Source: Tubulanus polymorphus
Taxonomy: Eukaryota > Nemertea > Palaeonemertea > Tubulaniformes > Tubulanidae
Assembly (NCBI RefSeq): GCF_964204645.1
Contig: NC_134031.1
Span: 14,283,307-14,347,306, forward strand
Direction: 5' to 3'
Length of the DNA stretch: 64,000 nucleotides
The notes beneath the pieces are model-generated. The model searched no databases. It saw nothing but the letters and a program-made list of their open reading frames with translations, and was not told the DNA's origin. Positions 11,852 through 22,533 of this stretch are shown here, piece by piece. A program made the position numbers and the translations under genes. Numbering within the stretch: position 1 is the stretch's first letter; each line of letters opens with the position of its first letter.

Positions 11852-12605
11852 TGTTATGCGGCCCGAAGAAGGAACCGAAATATCGTGGGAGAGCGTATCC
11901 TTCCTCAGCTCCGCACAACGACACAAATTGAATTTGACCCGAGACCAAAAATGAATAAACGACTAAGATGCAAATACTTCGAATATAAATACTCACAACT
12001 ATTTATTATGTTACTTTCGTCTTTCCTATTTATCGACACCTTTTACAATTTCGGGTTCTAGTTCCTTCCCCTCTTGGTTTCCCAGGTGCTCTCCGACTAG
12101 TTCAGCTATGTCTCTTATTTTTATACTATCCAAAATTTGGTTTCCAAGGGACTATTCTCGTGACCAACGCCACCGCATTTGGGGAGGGCCGACGACTAAC
12201 CTCGGGACCTGATTCGCCCACCAGGCCCCCAAGAATTAATGTTCTTAGCAACCTGGTTAAGAAACAAGCCCGGAGTTGTCTCGGTTTCCAAACACGTAGA
12301 CGTTGACACTTGACTAATCCCTTAGGATTTTTCTATTGTCTTGAAAACTAACTCCAAAATATTTCTTATTAATCCGAGACATAAACTGAACTAGTAACAA
12401 AGGCAAACAACATTAAATGACCGCAAAGCCAAAACTTGCCCGTTTATGAATTCCTAGTAAACAATAACAAATCTACATTGAAAAACCCATTAGTAAAACA
12501 TGCCCGTTCTGGATTTCCTAGTGAATAGAGTTGTATGCATTGTGAACATACAACTGCTATTGAACTATGCATGTTTTATAAATATAAAAATTGGCTATCA
12601 TAACA
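11852..12605 (-). repeat. 5' LTR
   Basis: 754 bp, the same sequence as 6026-6779. It is followed on the minus strand by GATT and then the primer-binding site. The GTAT target duplication lies immediately outside at 12606-12609. Confidence 0.93.
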
Positions 12606-15600
12606 GTATCATCAACTATCCAAGGCAACGTTGGTATTTTGGATGCCTCCAGAAAAAATGAAATGCACGACCGCCTCCATCACGCATCCACGCCGTGACA
12701 TTCTAAAAATATCTAATATGGCGAAAATTTCGATGGCCTTAAAAACCATCGAGTGACACAATCACATGGATATTGATATAGACGATCCTTTCCGAAACAA
12801 TGGCCGCTTTCCCCCTATGACATCATACAAAATTACGAGAATCGGTGTATTTTTCAGATCAGAAGGTAAATATAGTTTACTGCCGTTTTTTGCATATCAA
12901 CGATTTTTAAACTTTTAACGGTACGGCAAATTTCTGTCTCGATGAAATATTAGAAACGGCTCGGTTTTCAGAATTGTCAAAAGAGCAGTTCTATTTTTCC
13001 CAAATCTGTGAGATACAGTATTCTGATATATTTACCGGGGTTGTCTGATGGTCTTACAGCAAAAAAAGATGTCAACTGCATTGTGTGCTAGTTTCCTTTT
13101 GTTATTTCTCTCAAAAACCAATAAAACCTGTCCGCCTGGTGGAAGCGGCAGTTGTTGCTTCTGATAAAATGTGCTTTGAATATTGTTTTAGCAAGACTAG
13201 AAATGAAATGGGGCGATTATCATAGCATTCAATATTGTATTCAATTTTCTTTGGCACCTAGTTGAAAGTTACAACTTCAGAACATTTGACGTTTGAATTG
13301 CGTAGGTTTCGTTTAGAGATGTATCACTTCTACTTGTGGAAAATACGGATGATTCTTCCATCACGGTATAGAACTAATTAGAACGAAATCAACCCCGAGG
13401 TTTTAACTCAAGTTTGAAACAAGCTAAAAAGTAACCACTGCAGTATATTTTGAAGTTTGAAAGTTTGAATTACGGATAACGGGTAGATTTTAAAATGGGC
13501 AGGCCCTCCGTTGTTAGATAGAACCAATTAGAATCTAAAAAAAAAAACGATGTAGACCCATGTTTGAGAAAAAACTTAAAGTTTTGACGGAGTGTCCCGT
13601 TTGAAAACGTATCTCTTAATGCGAACTATCGGTACCCAATTATGGAATAGAACTAACCAGAACATAATTACAAGTCTAGACTCTAATTGAGACTAACCAA
13701 AAAGGTAAATCTAGCTAGATCAAACCTCCATAAATAAATCAGACAATTACTTTAATTCTTGCCACTTGTTATATACATTCTACTTTTTGCAACCGGGATA
13801 AGATGTCTATTATCATTCTCGGAATTTGTCCGGGGTGTTTTTGATTCAAGCAACGGGGAATGAGCTGAATGGTAAAATGGAAGGTTTCTCTGTATCATCT
13901 TACTTGTTGACCAACAGCAATTTCCGTTCCCATTTTCCACAGAAAAAAAAACTTTTTCAAAACTGAAAGACTTGTAGTGCTTCTCTCTCGTAGGATTAGA
14001 AAGATAAGATTAGAAAGATAACCTCGAAACAGTTACTTAACTGGTACAATGGACGAATCTACGAAATTAGGTCTCTTTACCGTCGAGTCTCAACCAGGTT
14101 TGAAAATAAATCAAATAACCATTCATTAAGTAGCGATTTTTTATTCCATAAGTATGAAAAACACGTCTGAGATTTTCGGGGCTATTTTCATGTTGAAAGA
14201 GGGCTATTTTCCCATCTCTCTACGAAAACTACTACAAACTCAAAGTACTTCGTCTGAGTATCAGTTTTATTTATATTGAATAAGCAACTTATAAAAAATT
14301 TTGTTCCTTCCATTAGGACGAAAGATCTTTAAATAAAACCACTTGACGTCTGATCTTCAAGCAGTCGGTTATTGAACCATCGACAAACAACTATACGGGA
14401 CTCCTCTACATAGACATGTAATGAGTTCAACAAAGAGGTTTCCAGTTTCTAGGCGCCACTGCTGCGATCCCTCGAAGTGCCCATTGTAGCGATAATTTTC
14501 ACTATTCTCTGCAGTCACAGGCTTTGATTTCTACATCATTATAAAGGAAATGAAATGCAGAATTTGCTGGAGACTCCGAGACCCACAGTTCGGGTATTTC
14601 AGAATAACTATCCTTCATACGCTGACGTGAGGGATCTGGCACTATCACGCAGTGGTGATACATTATATCTATATAGATTGAATTTCAGAAGAATTTTGCT
14701 TTAAAGTTTTCACTCATGGAAAACATCTCGGCCAAATATGCAGAAAGGTTTAAGCTAATTCTGGCTCTTGGATATCTGATATCGGCGAAACTTTGAAAAT
14801 GTTTTTGAATTCATTTGTATCCGGATTTAGAATTCAACCGCGCATCGGGAACCGAATCTGAAAAGTCTGCTTATAATCCTGGATTAGAATCCGGGATTGA
14901 AATAACCGAGGGATGGATGGTGTTATCAATAGCGCTGATAAAGCCATTTGGATTAGAATATTTTCTCTGGTTACAAATCGAAGTTGTAGGGGTTTTAACG
15001 CTCGCGAGGTAACATTGATAATTCTAGAAAATCATAAATCGTAAAAAATGCGCTAAGATTCGCGAAAAAGTTAAGCCTAAGAGGGTTGAGTTTCCTCATC
15101 GAAAACACTGATTACAGTTAAGAAACAAGAATGTTACACGAAACGATTTCTTTAATCCGTTGAAGAATATTTTAAAGTTTTTTTTCACGAATTTCGTGAC
15201 CAAGTTAATCCTCAATAAACCCGTGAAATAATCCCAAAAGTTCCCAGCTAACCCCATGTGTTGAATCGGGATTATACTTTCTAACTAGTTTCAAAACGTT
15301 TAAATGCGTTCTGCTGATCGATGTCATAATTCCAATGCGTGAAACCATTAAGACTCGTTGGACTTGCACAAACCCTCGAAATTGGTGCCGCCCATGAAAA
15401 TCCTGCACCCCAAATATATAGAGAATCCCAAAATAATAACGGTAAACAAAGTCCAAAATGTTTCCTAATATAGCTGGTAGCTTATTCGACGTTTCGATTG
15501 TATTCTCCTAAGCCCCATCTCAGTCTCCCCATAACAAATGAACTCAATCGGGAAGTTTTCAGTATAAAGGCAAATGTCAAATAAGTTTTGTGCCCGTTTT

Positions 15601-15985
15601 AGTGCAAGTTACCCCTGAGTAGTCATGAGAGGCACCCGGCCTTGATTTCTAATAATAACCCCGACGGTTGATGCACGCGATACATCAGGGTCGCGTCTTT
15701 GTGAATTAGTTTTCGCCGACATCGACCGAAAGTTCACGAAGGTTAATTCGCAGATACATGCTTAGTCTGAGTTAAAACATCGCCGATCAACAACACTGCG
15801 TCGTGAAGCCCGTCACCGTCGTGCGCGGAAAACACAAATTGCAATCGCAAATTGGCAAATCGAATCTCGAATATCGCGCTGTCACCGGGGATTCGTCAAA
15901 CGACGGCCGACGAGCTGATTCTGATCGCGATGCCACCAGACCACTAGTCACCAGAAACATATTGAATAATGTTTCTTCTGAAAGG
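12606..15985. other. intergenic, old repeats only
   Basis: No gene recognised. Three decayed units sharing TAGAACTAATTAGAAC-like strings occur at about 13366, 13517 and 13647. A 40-bp match to the end of the 30505-31385 MITE family (GTTTCTAGGCGCCA) lies at about 14438-14475. The remainder is AT-rich with short frames and no domains. Confidence 0.4.
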
Positions 15986-15989
15986 AGAG

Positions 15990-17545
15990 AGTGAACGGGA
16001 AGTGTGAGGAAGATAGTGGAATGGAAGAGCGTATGAGAGGAGAGAGGGGAGAGAGAGAAGAGAGTGAGAGAGAGGGGAGGAAATACGAAAGGAAGAGGAG
16101 GGAGAGATATAAGAGAGAGAGGACAGAGATATGAGAGGGCGATGAAGGAGATATGAAAGGGGATTGAGAGGAGAAAGAGGAGAGGAGGTTGAGAGGAGGA
16201 AGAGGAGAGGGGATTGAGAGGAGGAAGGGGGGAAGGGGATTGAGAGGTGGAAGAGGAGAGGGGATTGAGAGGAGGAAGATGAAAGGGGATTGAGAGGAGG
16301 AAGAGGAGAAGGGGATTGAGAGGAGGAAGATGAGAGGGGATTGAGAGGAGGAAGATGAGCGGGGATTGAGAGGAGGAAGATGAGAGGGGATTGAGAGGAG
16401 GAAGATGATAGAGGATTGAGAGGAGGAAGATGAGAGGGGATTGAGAGGAGGAAGAGGAGAGGAGGTTGAGAGGAGGAAGAGGAGAGGGGATTGAGAGGAG
16501 GAAGGGGAGAAGGGGATTGAGAGGAGGAAGATGAGAGGAGGATTGAGAGGAGGAAGATGAGAGAGGATTGAGAGGAGGAAGAGGAGAGGGGATTGAGAGG
16601 AGGAAGAGGAGGATTGAGAGGAGGAAGAGGAGAGAGGATTGAGAGGAGAAGGATGAGAGGGGATTGAGAGGAGGAAGATGAGAGGAGGTTGAGAGGAGGA
16701 AGATGAGAGGGGATTGAGAGGAGGAAGATGAGAGGGGATTGAGAGGAGGGAGAGGAGAGGAGGATTGAGAGGAGGAAGAGGAGAGAGGATTGAGAGGAGG
16801 AAGAGGAGAGGGGATTGAGAGGAGGAAGATGAGAGGAGGTTGAGAGGAGGAAGATGAGAGGGGATTGAGAGGAGGAAGATGAGAGGGGATTGAGAGGAGG
16901 GAGAGGAGAAGGGGATTGAGAGGAGGAAGAGGAGAGAGGATTGAGAGGAGGAAGATGAGAGGAGGTTGAGAGGAGGAAGATGAGAGGGGATTGAGAGGAG
17001 GAAGATGAGAGGGGATTGAGAGGAGGGAGAGGAGAGGAGGATTGAGAGGAGGAAGAGGAGAAGGGGATTGAGAGGAGGAAGAGGAGAGAGGATTGAGAGG
17101 AGGAAGATTAGAGGGGATTGAGAGGAGGAAGATGAGAGGGGATTGAGAGGAGGAAAAGGAGAGGAGGATTGAGAGGAGAAGGATGAGAGGGGATTGAGAG
17201 GAGGAAGATGAGAGGGGATTGAGAGGAGGAAGAGGAGAGGGGATTGAGAGGAGGAAGATGAGAGGGGATTGAGAGGAGGAAGAGGAGAGGAGGTTGAGAG
17301 GAGGAAGATGAGAGGGGATTGAGAGGAGGAAGATGAGAGGGGATTGAGAGGAGGAAGATGAGAGGGGATTGAGAGGAGGAAGAGGAGAGGAGGTTGAGAG
17401 GAGGAAGGTGAGAGGGGATTGAGAGGAGGAAGAGGAGAGGGGATTGAGAGGAGGAAGAGGAGAGGAGGTTGAGAGGAGGAAGATGAGAGGGGATTGAGAG
17501 GAGAAAGATGAGAGGGGATTGAGGAGGGGGGATTGAGAGGGGATA
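15990..17545 (+). repeat. 1.5-kb purine minisatellite, 25-bp unit
   Basis: About 55-60 copies of a 25-bp unit, GGGGATTGAGAGGAGGAAGA plus TGAGA, with variants (AAGAGG, AGGTTG, AAGGGGATTG). Apart from the TT in each unit and an occasional T, the plus strand is all purine. Three 25-bp units make 25 codons, so the opposite strand reads as a Ser/Pro/Leu-rich periodic frame that stays open for 591 codons (15787-17562, minus). I regard this frame as non-genic because the pyrimidine strand simply cannot spell stop codons easily. Long purine mirror repeats of this kind can adopt triplex (H-DNA) structure. Confidence 0.93.
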
Positions 17546-17559
17546 GAAGAATTGCTCAT

Positions 17560-18500
17560 CATAAACTATTTTTAATCGAAACCTCCAGTACATGAAATAT
17601 TCCAATGAAAGTCACTGATAGCTCTGATCAAAATGTAATATGCCAGGTTTTTCTGAGACGATTCGATTTTCTCTATACTGTTCTGAAAAAAACCCGCCGC
17701 CGAGATTTGAATCTGATTCGCGAGAATATACTATTATCTAATGCCACACTTTTGTTGTCGGTTTCGAGTTTTCGGCGAAAGAAGTTTTTTCTTTCGTAAA
17801 TGTTGTTGTCATTCAATGAATGTCAGTTCGTTTGGTTTGGCGTCCCGGCGGGAATTGACGATCAGAAAACCGATTCTATCTGTGGTTGATGCGTCTTCCT
17901 CCAAACTAACGGTAATTCGAGCGAAGGCTTTACACTGCTTACAATTAGAGAGCCGCCGTGTAATAAGATGCGCAGGCGCATTGACGAATCCGATACAGGC
18001 AGACGGAGAGAGAAGGGAAACAGAAAACTAACAGAAAATATATGTATATCCGATGTTAGATACAAAGTAATTCGAGATGATGGAAATAAATTGAGGACGT
18101 GAATTTGAGATAAACTGCGCAATAAGGATTGAGAATCGGAAACTTATATCATTATATCGGTATACAGCAAAATTACTAAGCCGAAGAGATCTTTTCCTCA
18201 ATCTGTTTGTGTCACAGAAAAATGACGAATTACAACAAGTCCGATTTGTACTTAAAACTAAATGAGCATCATACGCCCCATTTTTTCTTGGAATGCTAGC
18301 TCGAGATCCTGAAGTCAAAAATCCCTTATCACCAAGTAGTGTTGTTGGTTAAAATGTGCGTGGCTTAATTCTCTTGACTAAGAACATAGTTCCACAGTTA
18401 TATACGTACAATTTGTCTCTGGTCCCAGTTTCCACAGTAATGTGGGCTTAACTTGTCCATGGACCCAGTAAGGCAGTTGTGTGGGTTTAAGTTAGTCTGG
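17560..18500. other. no gene recognised
   Basis: Overlapping frames near 17605-18318 lack domains. From about 18400 the sequence contains fragments of the CAGTTCCACAG / GGACCCAGT core seen in the minisatellites elsewhere in the window. Confidence 0.35.
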
Positions 18501-18504
18501 ACGT

Positions 18505-18834
18505 ATTGATAAGATAAGATATAACTTTATTCTCCTGACTAAAATTGATAGTATAAGGAGGTCTAAAAAAGATCATACATAGAAAAATACAATACAGGAA
18601 AGACACAAAATAATGCAAGCATTGATTGCTTCAATTCTCAATTAAAAATACAGTTATCTAAGTACCAACGCGTATGAAACCAGTCATGCATGACTGGTTT
18701 CATACGCGTTGACTTATTTTCACAGTTTAGTAGTTCATTATACATGAGAGTATTTGGACGTTTCCAGAATGCGTCTGGTATATACTTTTTCCTTAATTCT
18801 AAGTGTTGTGGGTATGTTAATAAAGAATGAAATT
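18505..18834 (-). mobile_element. possible LINE 3' fragment
   Basis: Read on the minus strand, the segment ends AGAATAAAGTTATATCTTAT followed by another CTTATC, which looks like the AATAAA-plus-short-repeat tail of many invertebrate non-LTR retrotransposons. Upstream on the same strand an open frame contains LRKKYIPDAFWKRPNTLMYN, which has the look of the far C-terminal part of a LINE reverse transcriptase. I cannot confirm this without a search. The fragment is interrupted by the perfect palindrome at 18666-18711. Confidence 0.35.
18666..18711. repeat. 46-bp perfect palindrome without spacer
   Basis: Two 23-bp arms meeting at ATGCAT, with every base pairing. The left arm starts CAACGCGTATGAAACCAGTC and the right arm is its exact reverse complement. 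There is no loop, so the duplex could extrude as a cruciform. It lies 123 bp outside the left copy of the 525-bp inverted repeat. Confidence 0.95.
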
Positions 18835-19356
18835 CGTATTGGCCCCACTCCGCGCGGTTGCGCCACCGCGCGGGATTTACGCAAAGCAGCAGAAACAATC
18901 GTGGCCACTTTAAGAATTTTCAATGATAGAAATTGTATATGAATTTCAATCATTTTAGCTGTTCGGGTTCCAAGGTACGATTTAACTAGATGATGTGATA
19001 TGGCGATGTTAATAAATGATAATGCCGCAGTGAAGCTAGTCACAAACTGTCCCGATTCAGTGTACAGCTGCCAAAAACATATAAATTGGCGTAGTTACAT
19101 AACTATTTGCAAAGAATTGCAGACGAAACATGAGGCCTTAATGGCCGTTTACAAAAACATTTTAGCAATCATAATTGAAAGATAATAATGATATACAACT
19201 TTCTTAAAACTATGGCCATTTCTGAAATTGTATTACTAATTTGTAGTCAGTGCGGAACGTTTGGTTTTGGAACAAAAATGAGGGGTGGTAGATAGTCATT
19301 CATTTCAAGTTATGATATACCACATGTTACCTCCGTGTTGTTGAAAATCTCACGAG
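18835..19356 (-). repeat. left copy of an unclassified ~525-bp repeat
   Basis: Matches 26447-26979 in reverse complement over its whole length, with many substitutions and small indels. The outer end reads CGTATTGGCCCCACTCC. It then has a GC-rich hairpin (CCGCGCGGT, loop TGCGCC, ACCGCGCGG). The inner end is TTGTTGAAAATCTCACGAG. I see no TC/CTRR Helitron ends, no terminal inverted repeat within the copy and no convincing coding capacity. Confidence 0.8.
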
Positions 19357-19507
19357 AATGGCGCAATAGTGAAACTGGCAAATAAATGCCAAATATCATA
19401 CATACTTTTTGTGCATATTCTTAATTTATCCGCTATAAAGTGCCGATAAACAATTGCATGTTTACGATCAGTATGTTTGGCGGCGATGGTTGCCTGGGAC
19501 GCGATTT

Positions 19508-19533
19508 CTGCCCATTTCTGATAAAAGGGTGTA
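19508..19533 (+). repeat. left terminal inverted repeat
   Basis: Begins CTGCCCATTTCTGATAAAAG and continues to GGTGTA. It pairs with 23432-23457 with a single T/C difference. ATTT (19504-19507) precedes it. Confidence 0.85.
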
Positions 19534-19646
19534 AGTCAAAATTTTTCGAAAATCAGGTTTTGATTGATCCTACCTAATTTGGACCTGCTCTTTCATTTGG
19601 TGCAATCCTCAGATCATTATCTCTCACCGTTAGGGAGATAAAAAAT

Positions 19647-19880
19647 GAGAAAAGGAAGTATGTCTTATCATTTTTCTCATATTACCTGACAAAATGCAGT
19701 AAGTTATTGTTTGAACGACTGATATAAGTATCAAATGACAAAAAGAAGTATGTTTCGCTAAGCAATCTGACTTACTTCGTTTTGTCAGATAGATCATGTT
19801 ATATACTTCTTTTTGTCAGATAAGCCATCGCACATACTTCCTTCTGCCAGGTAAGTTGTCTGACCTACTTCCTTTTGTCA
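19647..19880. repeat. 5' subterminal motif cluster
   Basis: Seven copies of an ACTTCnTTTTGTCA-like motif. Four are forward (about 19774, 19805, 19836 and 19867). Three are reverse (about 19647, 19687 and 19736, reading GACAAAAnGAAGT). Forward copies are spaced 31 bp apart, close to three helical turns, which suggests cooperative transposase binding. Confidence 0.75.
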
Positions 19881-20393
19881 ATGCATTTTTTGAAACTGAA
19901 ACAGTTTTAATTGTTGGAATTTGTGTTGTTAGGATTCTTATTTCAATCATCCATGATAGTATTAGGTTAAAAACGAATACATTTGAAGTGTCTGGATCTT
20001 GAGAATTGCAGGTATGTATCTAAAGTTTTCACCAAATAATAGAAACATTTCCTCTGTTCCAAGCATGGATGTTTCGTCACTGTTTCATCATTATCATTAT
20101 TATTATAAGACCTATCACTGGATTGAAAACTGACCACTGGATTGAAAACTGGCCTATGCTATGCAATTTCAGAATTTCTATCATTTTCAGCATGGCCTGA
20201 GCTATATAATGCTTCAAATTTCGATCTCTCATCTTTACTCTTTTCAGGATGTCCCTCCTTAGCTTTAGTGACGTTTTTAGAACCCTTCGAGGCAGGTATT
20301 GTGGATGACGGAGAGAACATTTTGAATGCGAATTCAATGCAAGCCACTGTACCGGCTGAAATTGAAAGTAGCGCTTCAACGGGTGAAAATTAA

Positions 20394-22043
20394 CCTCAGC
20401 ATAACGACAAAGAAAACGAAATCCCGCCCCCTAAGAAAAAAAGGCTCACTCCAACTGAACAGCACGACAAACTCGTTTCGGACCATCCATTACTTATAAG
20501 TTGTGCATGCAAGCGTTTGAAATGCCATGAAAAATTTACAGAAATCGAAAGACGAAATATTCATGACAGCTTTTGGAATATAACTGATTATAGTGAGCGA
20601 AAAGCTTGGGTATTCCATCATGTCAAGTGTTGCGATTCCAAATCTGCAAGCGATAGAAAGGTTCGTAAATTCTATCTGCCAGTGGCTACGGCTGCTCTTG
20701 ATGTTGAAGTTTGCCAGACATTCTTCTTACAGACCTTAGGGTATAAGAGCGATCGGATTCTTACGCATACCTTGGCTGCACAACAGGGTCAAAATGTATT
20801 TTCGCCACCGAAAGACAAGAGAGGAAAACATGCTCCTAAACATCCCATGACCACGGAACTACATGAAAAATTGAAAGCGCATGTTGAGGCCTATAACCCA
20901 TCGATCAGTCATTACAGAAGAGAACACGCCCCTCATACTCGATATCTCACTACAGAAATAAATGCCACAGTAATGCATGATGATTTCAACAAACTCTTTC
21001 CAGATTCCAATGTCTCCTATGTTACATATATCCGCATTCTAAAAGAGATAAAAATTAGTTTCACCAAACTCGGGGAAGAGGAATGTGAAATATGTATCGA
21101 ATACAAGAAGCATCAATGCAGTATGGAAGATTGTCAGATATGTCAATTCCATGAAAAACACCAAGATTGTGTGAAAGAAGCAAGAAGTATGTATAAGAAT
21201 GGTGCCAGTAAAATGTATGATGGTGAAACTATGATTGTATCCGCTGATTTAGAAAAGGTTATAATGTTACCCCGGTTACCTGGTTTGAAGACAGCTCTGT
21301 TTACAAGACGACTGGTTGCCTTCAACGAGACTTTTGCACCACTTGGAGCAAATTATTCGAGTATGAAACCTACAGGTGTGATTTGGACAGAGGCAGTAAG
21401 TGGAAGAAATGACGAAGATATTGCCAGTTGTTTCGTCAAATTCCTGAGATCATCCCCGTGCCGAGATACGGAAAATATTATCATTTACTGTGACAACTGT
21501 AGTGGTCAGAATAAGAATTGGACCCTATATAGTGCTCTGTGTAGAGAGGTTAATATGAATGACGAAAACAAAACTGTAGTCTTGAAATACCTTGAGAAAG
21601 GTCACACATTTATGAGTGCGGATACATTCCACAGTAAAGTTGAGAGAGAAATGAAAAGGCGAAAAAATGTATATGATTTCGACGATTACAAATCATTCAT
21701 TGAAAAAAATGGCACTGCTATCGTCATGAAACATTCCGACTTCGTTAGGTATGAAAATGAAATGTCCAGTGGAAGATATACTTTGAAACCACACTTAGCA
21801 GCGGTTAAAATCGTTATGTTTAAAGCTGGATCGACTAAGATTTTCTGGAAAGAATCCTACAAATCAGTAGAATATAATGAGGGAGAGTTTCTGAAAAAAA
21901 AGGTTGCTGCCATGATCCTTAACCGCCAAAATATGTATCAGCATCGTGAAAATGACAGGGGTATACCAGGTCCAAAGAAACAGGGTATTTGCTCAAAACT
22001 ATGTCCACTTAAACCGATGAACAGAAAACTTAGCCATCAATGA
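20394..22043 (+). CDS. DDE/RNase H-like transposase
   Basis: Uninterrupted frame of 549 codons. No ATG lies between 20394 and the conserved N-terminal region, so the true start is uncertain. The same frame continues upstream to about 20142 but is cut by a single TAA at 20391-20393. Either an upstream exon supplies the start or one stop mutation has hit the gene. Landmarks, counted from the codon at 20517: upstream basic PPPKKKRL, possibly a nuclear signal; a Cys/His cluster at 190-218 (CEICIEYKKHQC...CQICQFHEKHQDC) that looks zinc-binding; VSADLEKV with Asp 244; IIIYCDNCSGQNKN with Asp 326; and FHSKVEREMK with Glu 376/378. The Asp-Asp-Glu order and DNCSGQNKN core match a transposon-derived family widespread in invertebrates (I believe Pfam DUF7869-like). 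The C-terminus is complete. Confidence 0.8.
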   Translation, partial: PQHNDKENEIPPPKKKRLTPTEQHDKLVSDHPLLISCACKRLKCHEKFTEIERRNIHDSFWNITDYSERKAWVFHHVKCCDSKSASDRKVRKFYLPVATAALDVEVCQTFFLQTLGYKSDRILTHTLAAQQGQNVFSPPKDKRGKHAPKHPMTTELHEKLKAHVEAYNPSISHYRREHAPHTRYLTTEINATVMHDDFNKLFPDSNVSYVTYIRILKEIKISFTKLGEEECEICIEYKKHQCSMEDCQICQFHEKHQDCVKEARSMYKNGASKMYDGETMIVSADLEKVIMLPRLPGLKTALFTRRLVAFNETFAPLGANYSSMKPTGVIWTEAVSGRNDEDIASCFVKFLRSSPCRDTENIIIYCDNCSGQNKNWTLYSALCREVNMNDENKTVVLKYLEKGHTFMSADTFHSKVEREMKRRKNVYDFDDYKSFIEKNGTAIVMKHSDFVRYENEMSSGRYTLKPHLAAVKIVMFKAGSTKIFWKESYKSVEYNEGEFLKKKVAAMILNRQNMYQHRENDRGIPGPKKQGICSKLCPLKPMNRKLSHQ

Positions 22044-22401
22044 TAGTTCTCGCGACTTGATAAGTCAATATGAATAGACTAAAGAGCATGATTAAGCATA
22101 GGCTAATAATTATGAGTTTTGTTTACAAAGTTTGTATTCGTTATATTAGAATAATACATACATTGCAATATTACTGTTTATTGCACCGTTGTTCGGATCA
22201 ATCGAAATATAGGGGATACTGTAGTTCCACGAATTTAAAAATGAGATTTTATGTTAAACGTCCTTAGATCGACTTATCTGAAATAGATTGTCATAATTTG
22301 TTAGGTATACTTGGGATACATTTTTTCATCATTATACATCACTTATGAATAATAATAAAGTTTGTTTTTGATATTGAATTTTTAGTCTGATGTGTCCATT
22401 A

Positions 22402-22533
22402 ACTTCCTTTTGTTAAAGAAAATGGCCCTGTAAAAAGTGTTTTTATGATCGATTAAACGACAGAAGGAAGTAAGTTGACGTACTTTGTTAAATATGCCAG
22501 ATATTTAAACGATATTTTCTGACATAAAGAAGT
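22402..22533. repeat. 3' subterminal motif cluster
   Basis: Three more copies of the same motif: ACTTCCTTTTGTTA (22402-22415), GACAGAAGGAAGT (22459-22471) and TGACATAAAGAAGT (22520-22533). They lie beyond the transposase stop and polyadenylation signal. Confidence 0.7.

Larger units (their letters stand above)
6026..12605 (-). mobile_element. non-autonomous LTR retrotransposon (gag-protease only)
   Basis: Two 754-bp direct repeats (6026-6779 and 11852-12605) start TGTTATG and end CATAACA on the plus strand and are flanked by GTAT at 6022-6025 and 12606-12609, a 4-bp target duplication. By eye I found no difference between the two LTRs, which implies a recent insertion. The coding strand is minus: primer site at 11830-11847, then gag (9734-10978), then protease (8721-9719). 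The remaining 1.9 kb before the 3' LTR has no reverse transcriptase, RNase H or integrase motif, so the element must be mobilised in trans. The polypurine tract next to the 3' LTR is weak (GGGTTGGAGG on the minus strand, about 6784-6793). The gag and retropepsin types point to the Gypsy (Metaviridae-like) group, but without pol I do not name a clade. Confidence 0.93.

Noticed and set aside
15787-17562. 591-codon minus-strand frame as a Ser/Pro/Leu-rich repeat protein
   Set aside because: It follows the 25-bp purine satellite exactly and has no signal peptide, splice context or promoter. Lack of stops is expected from the base composition.
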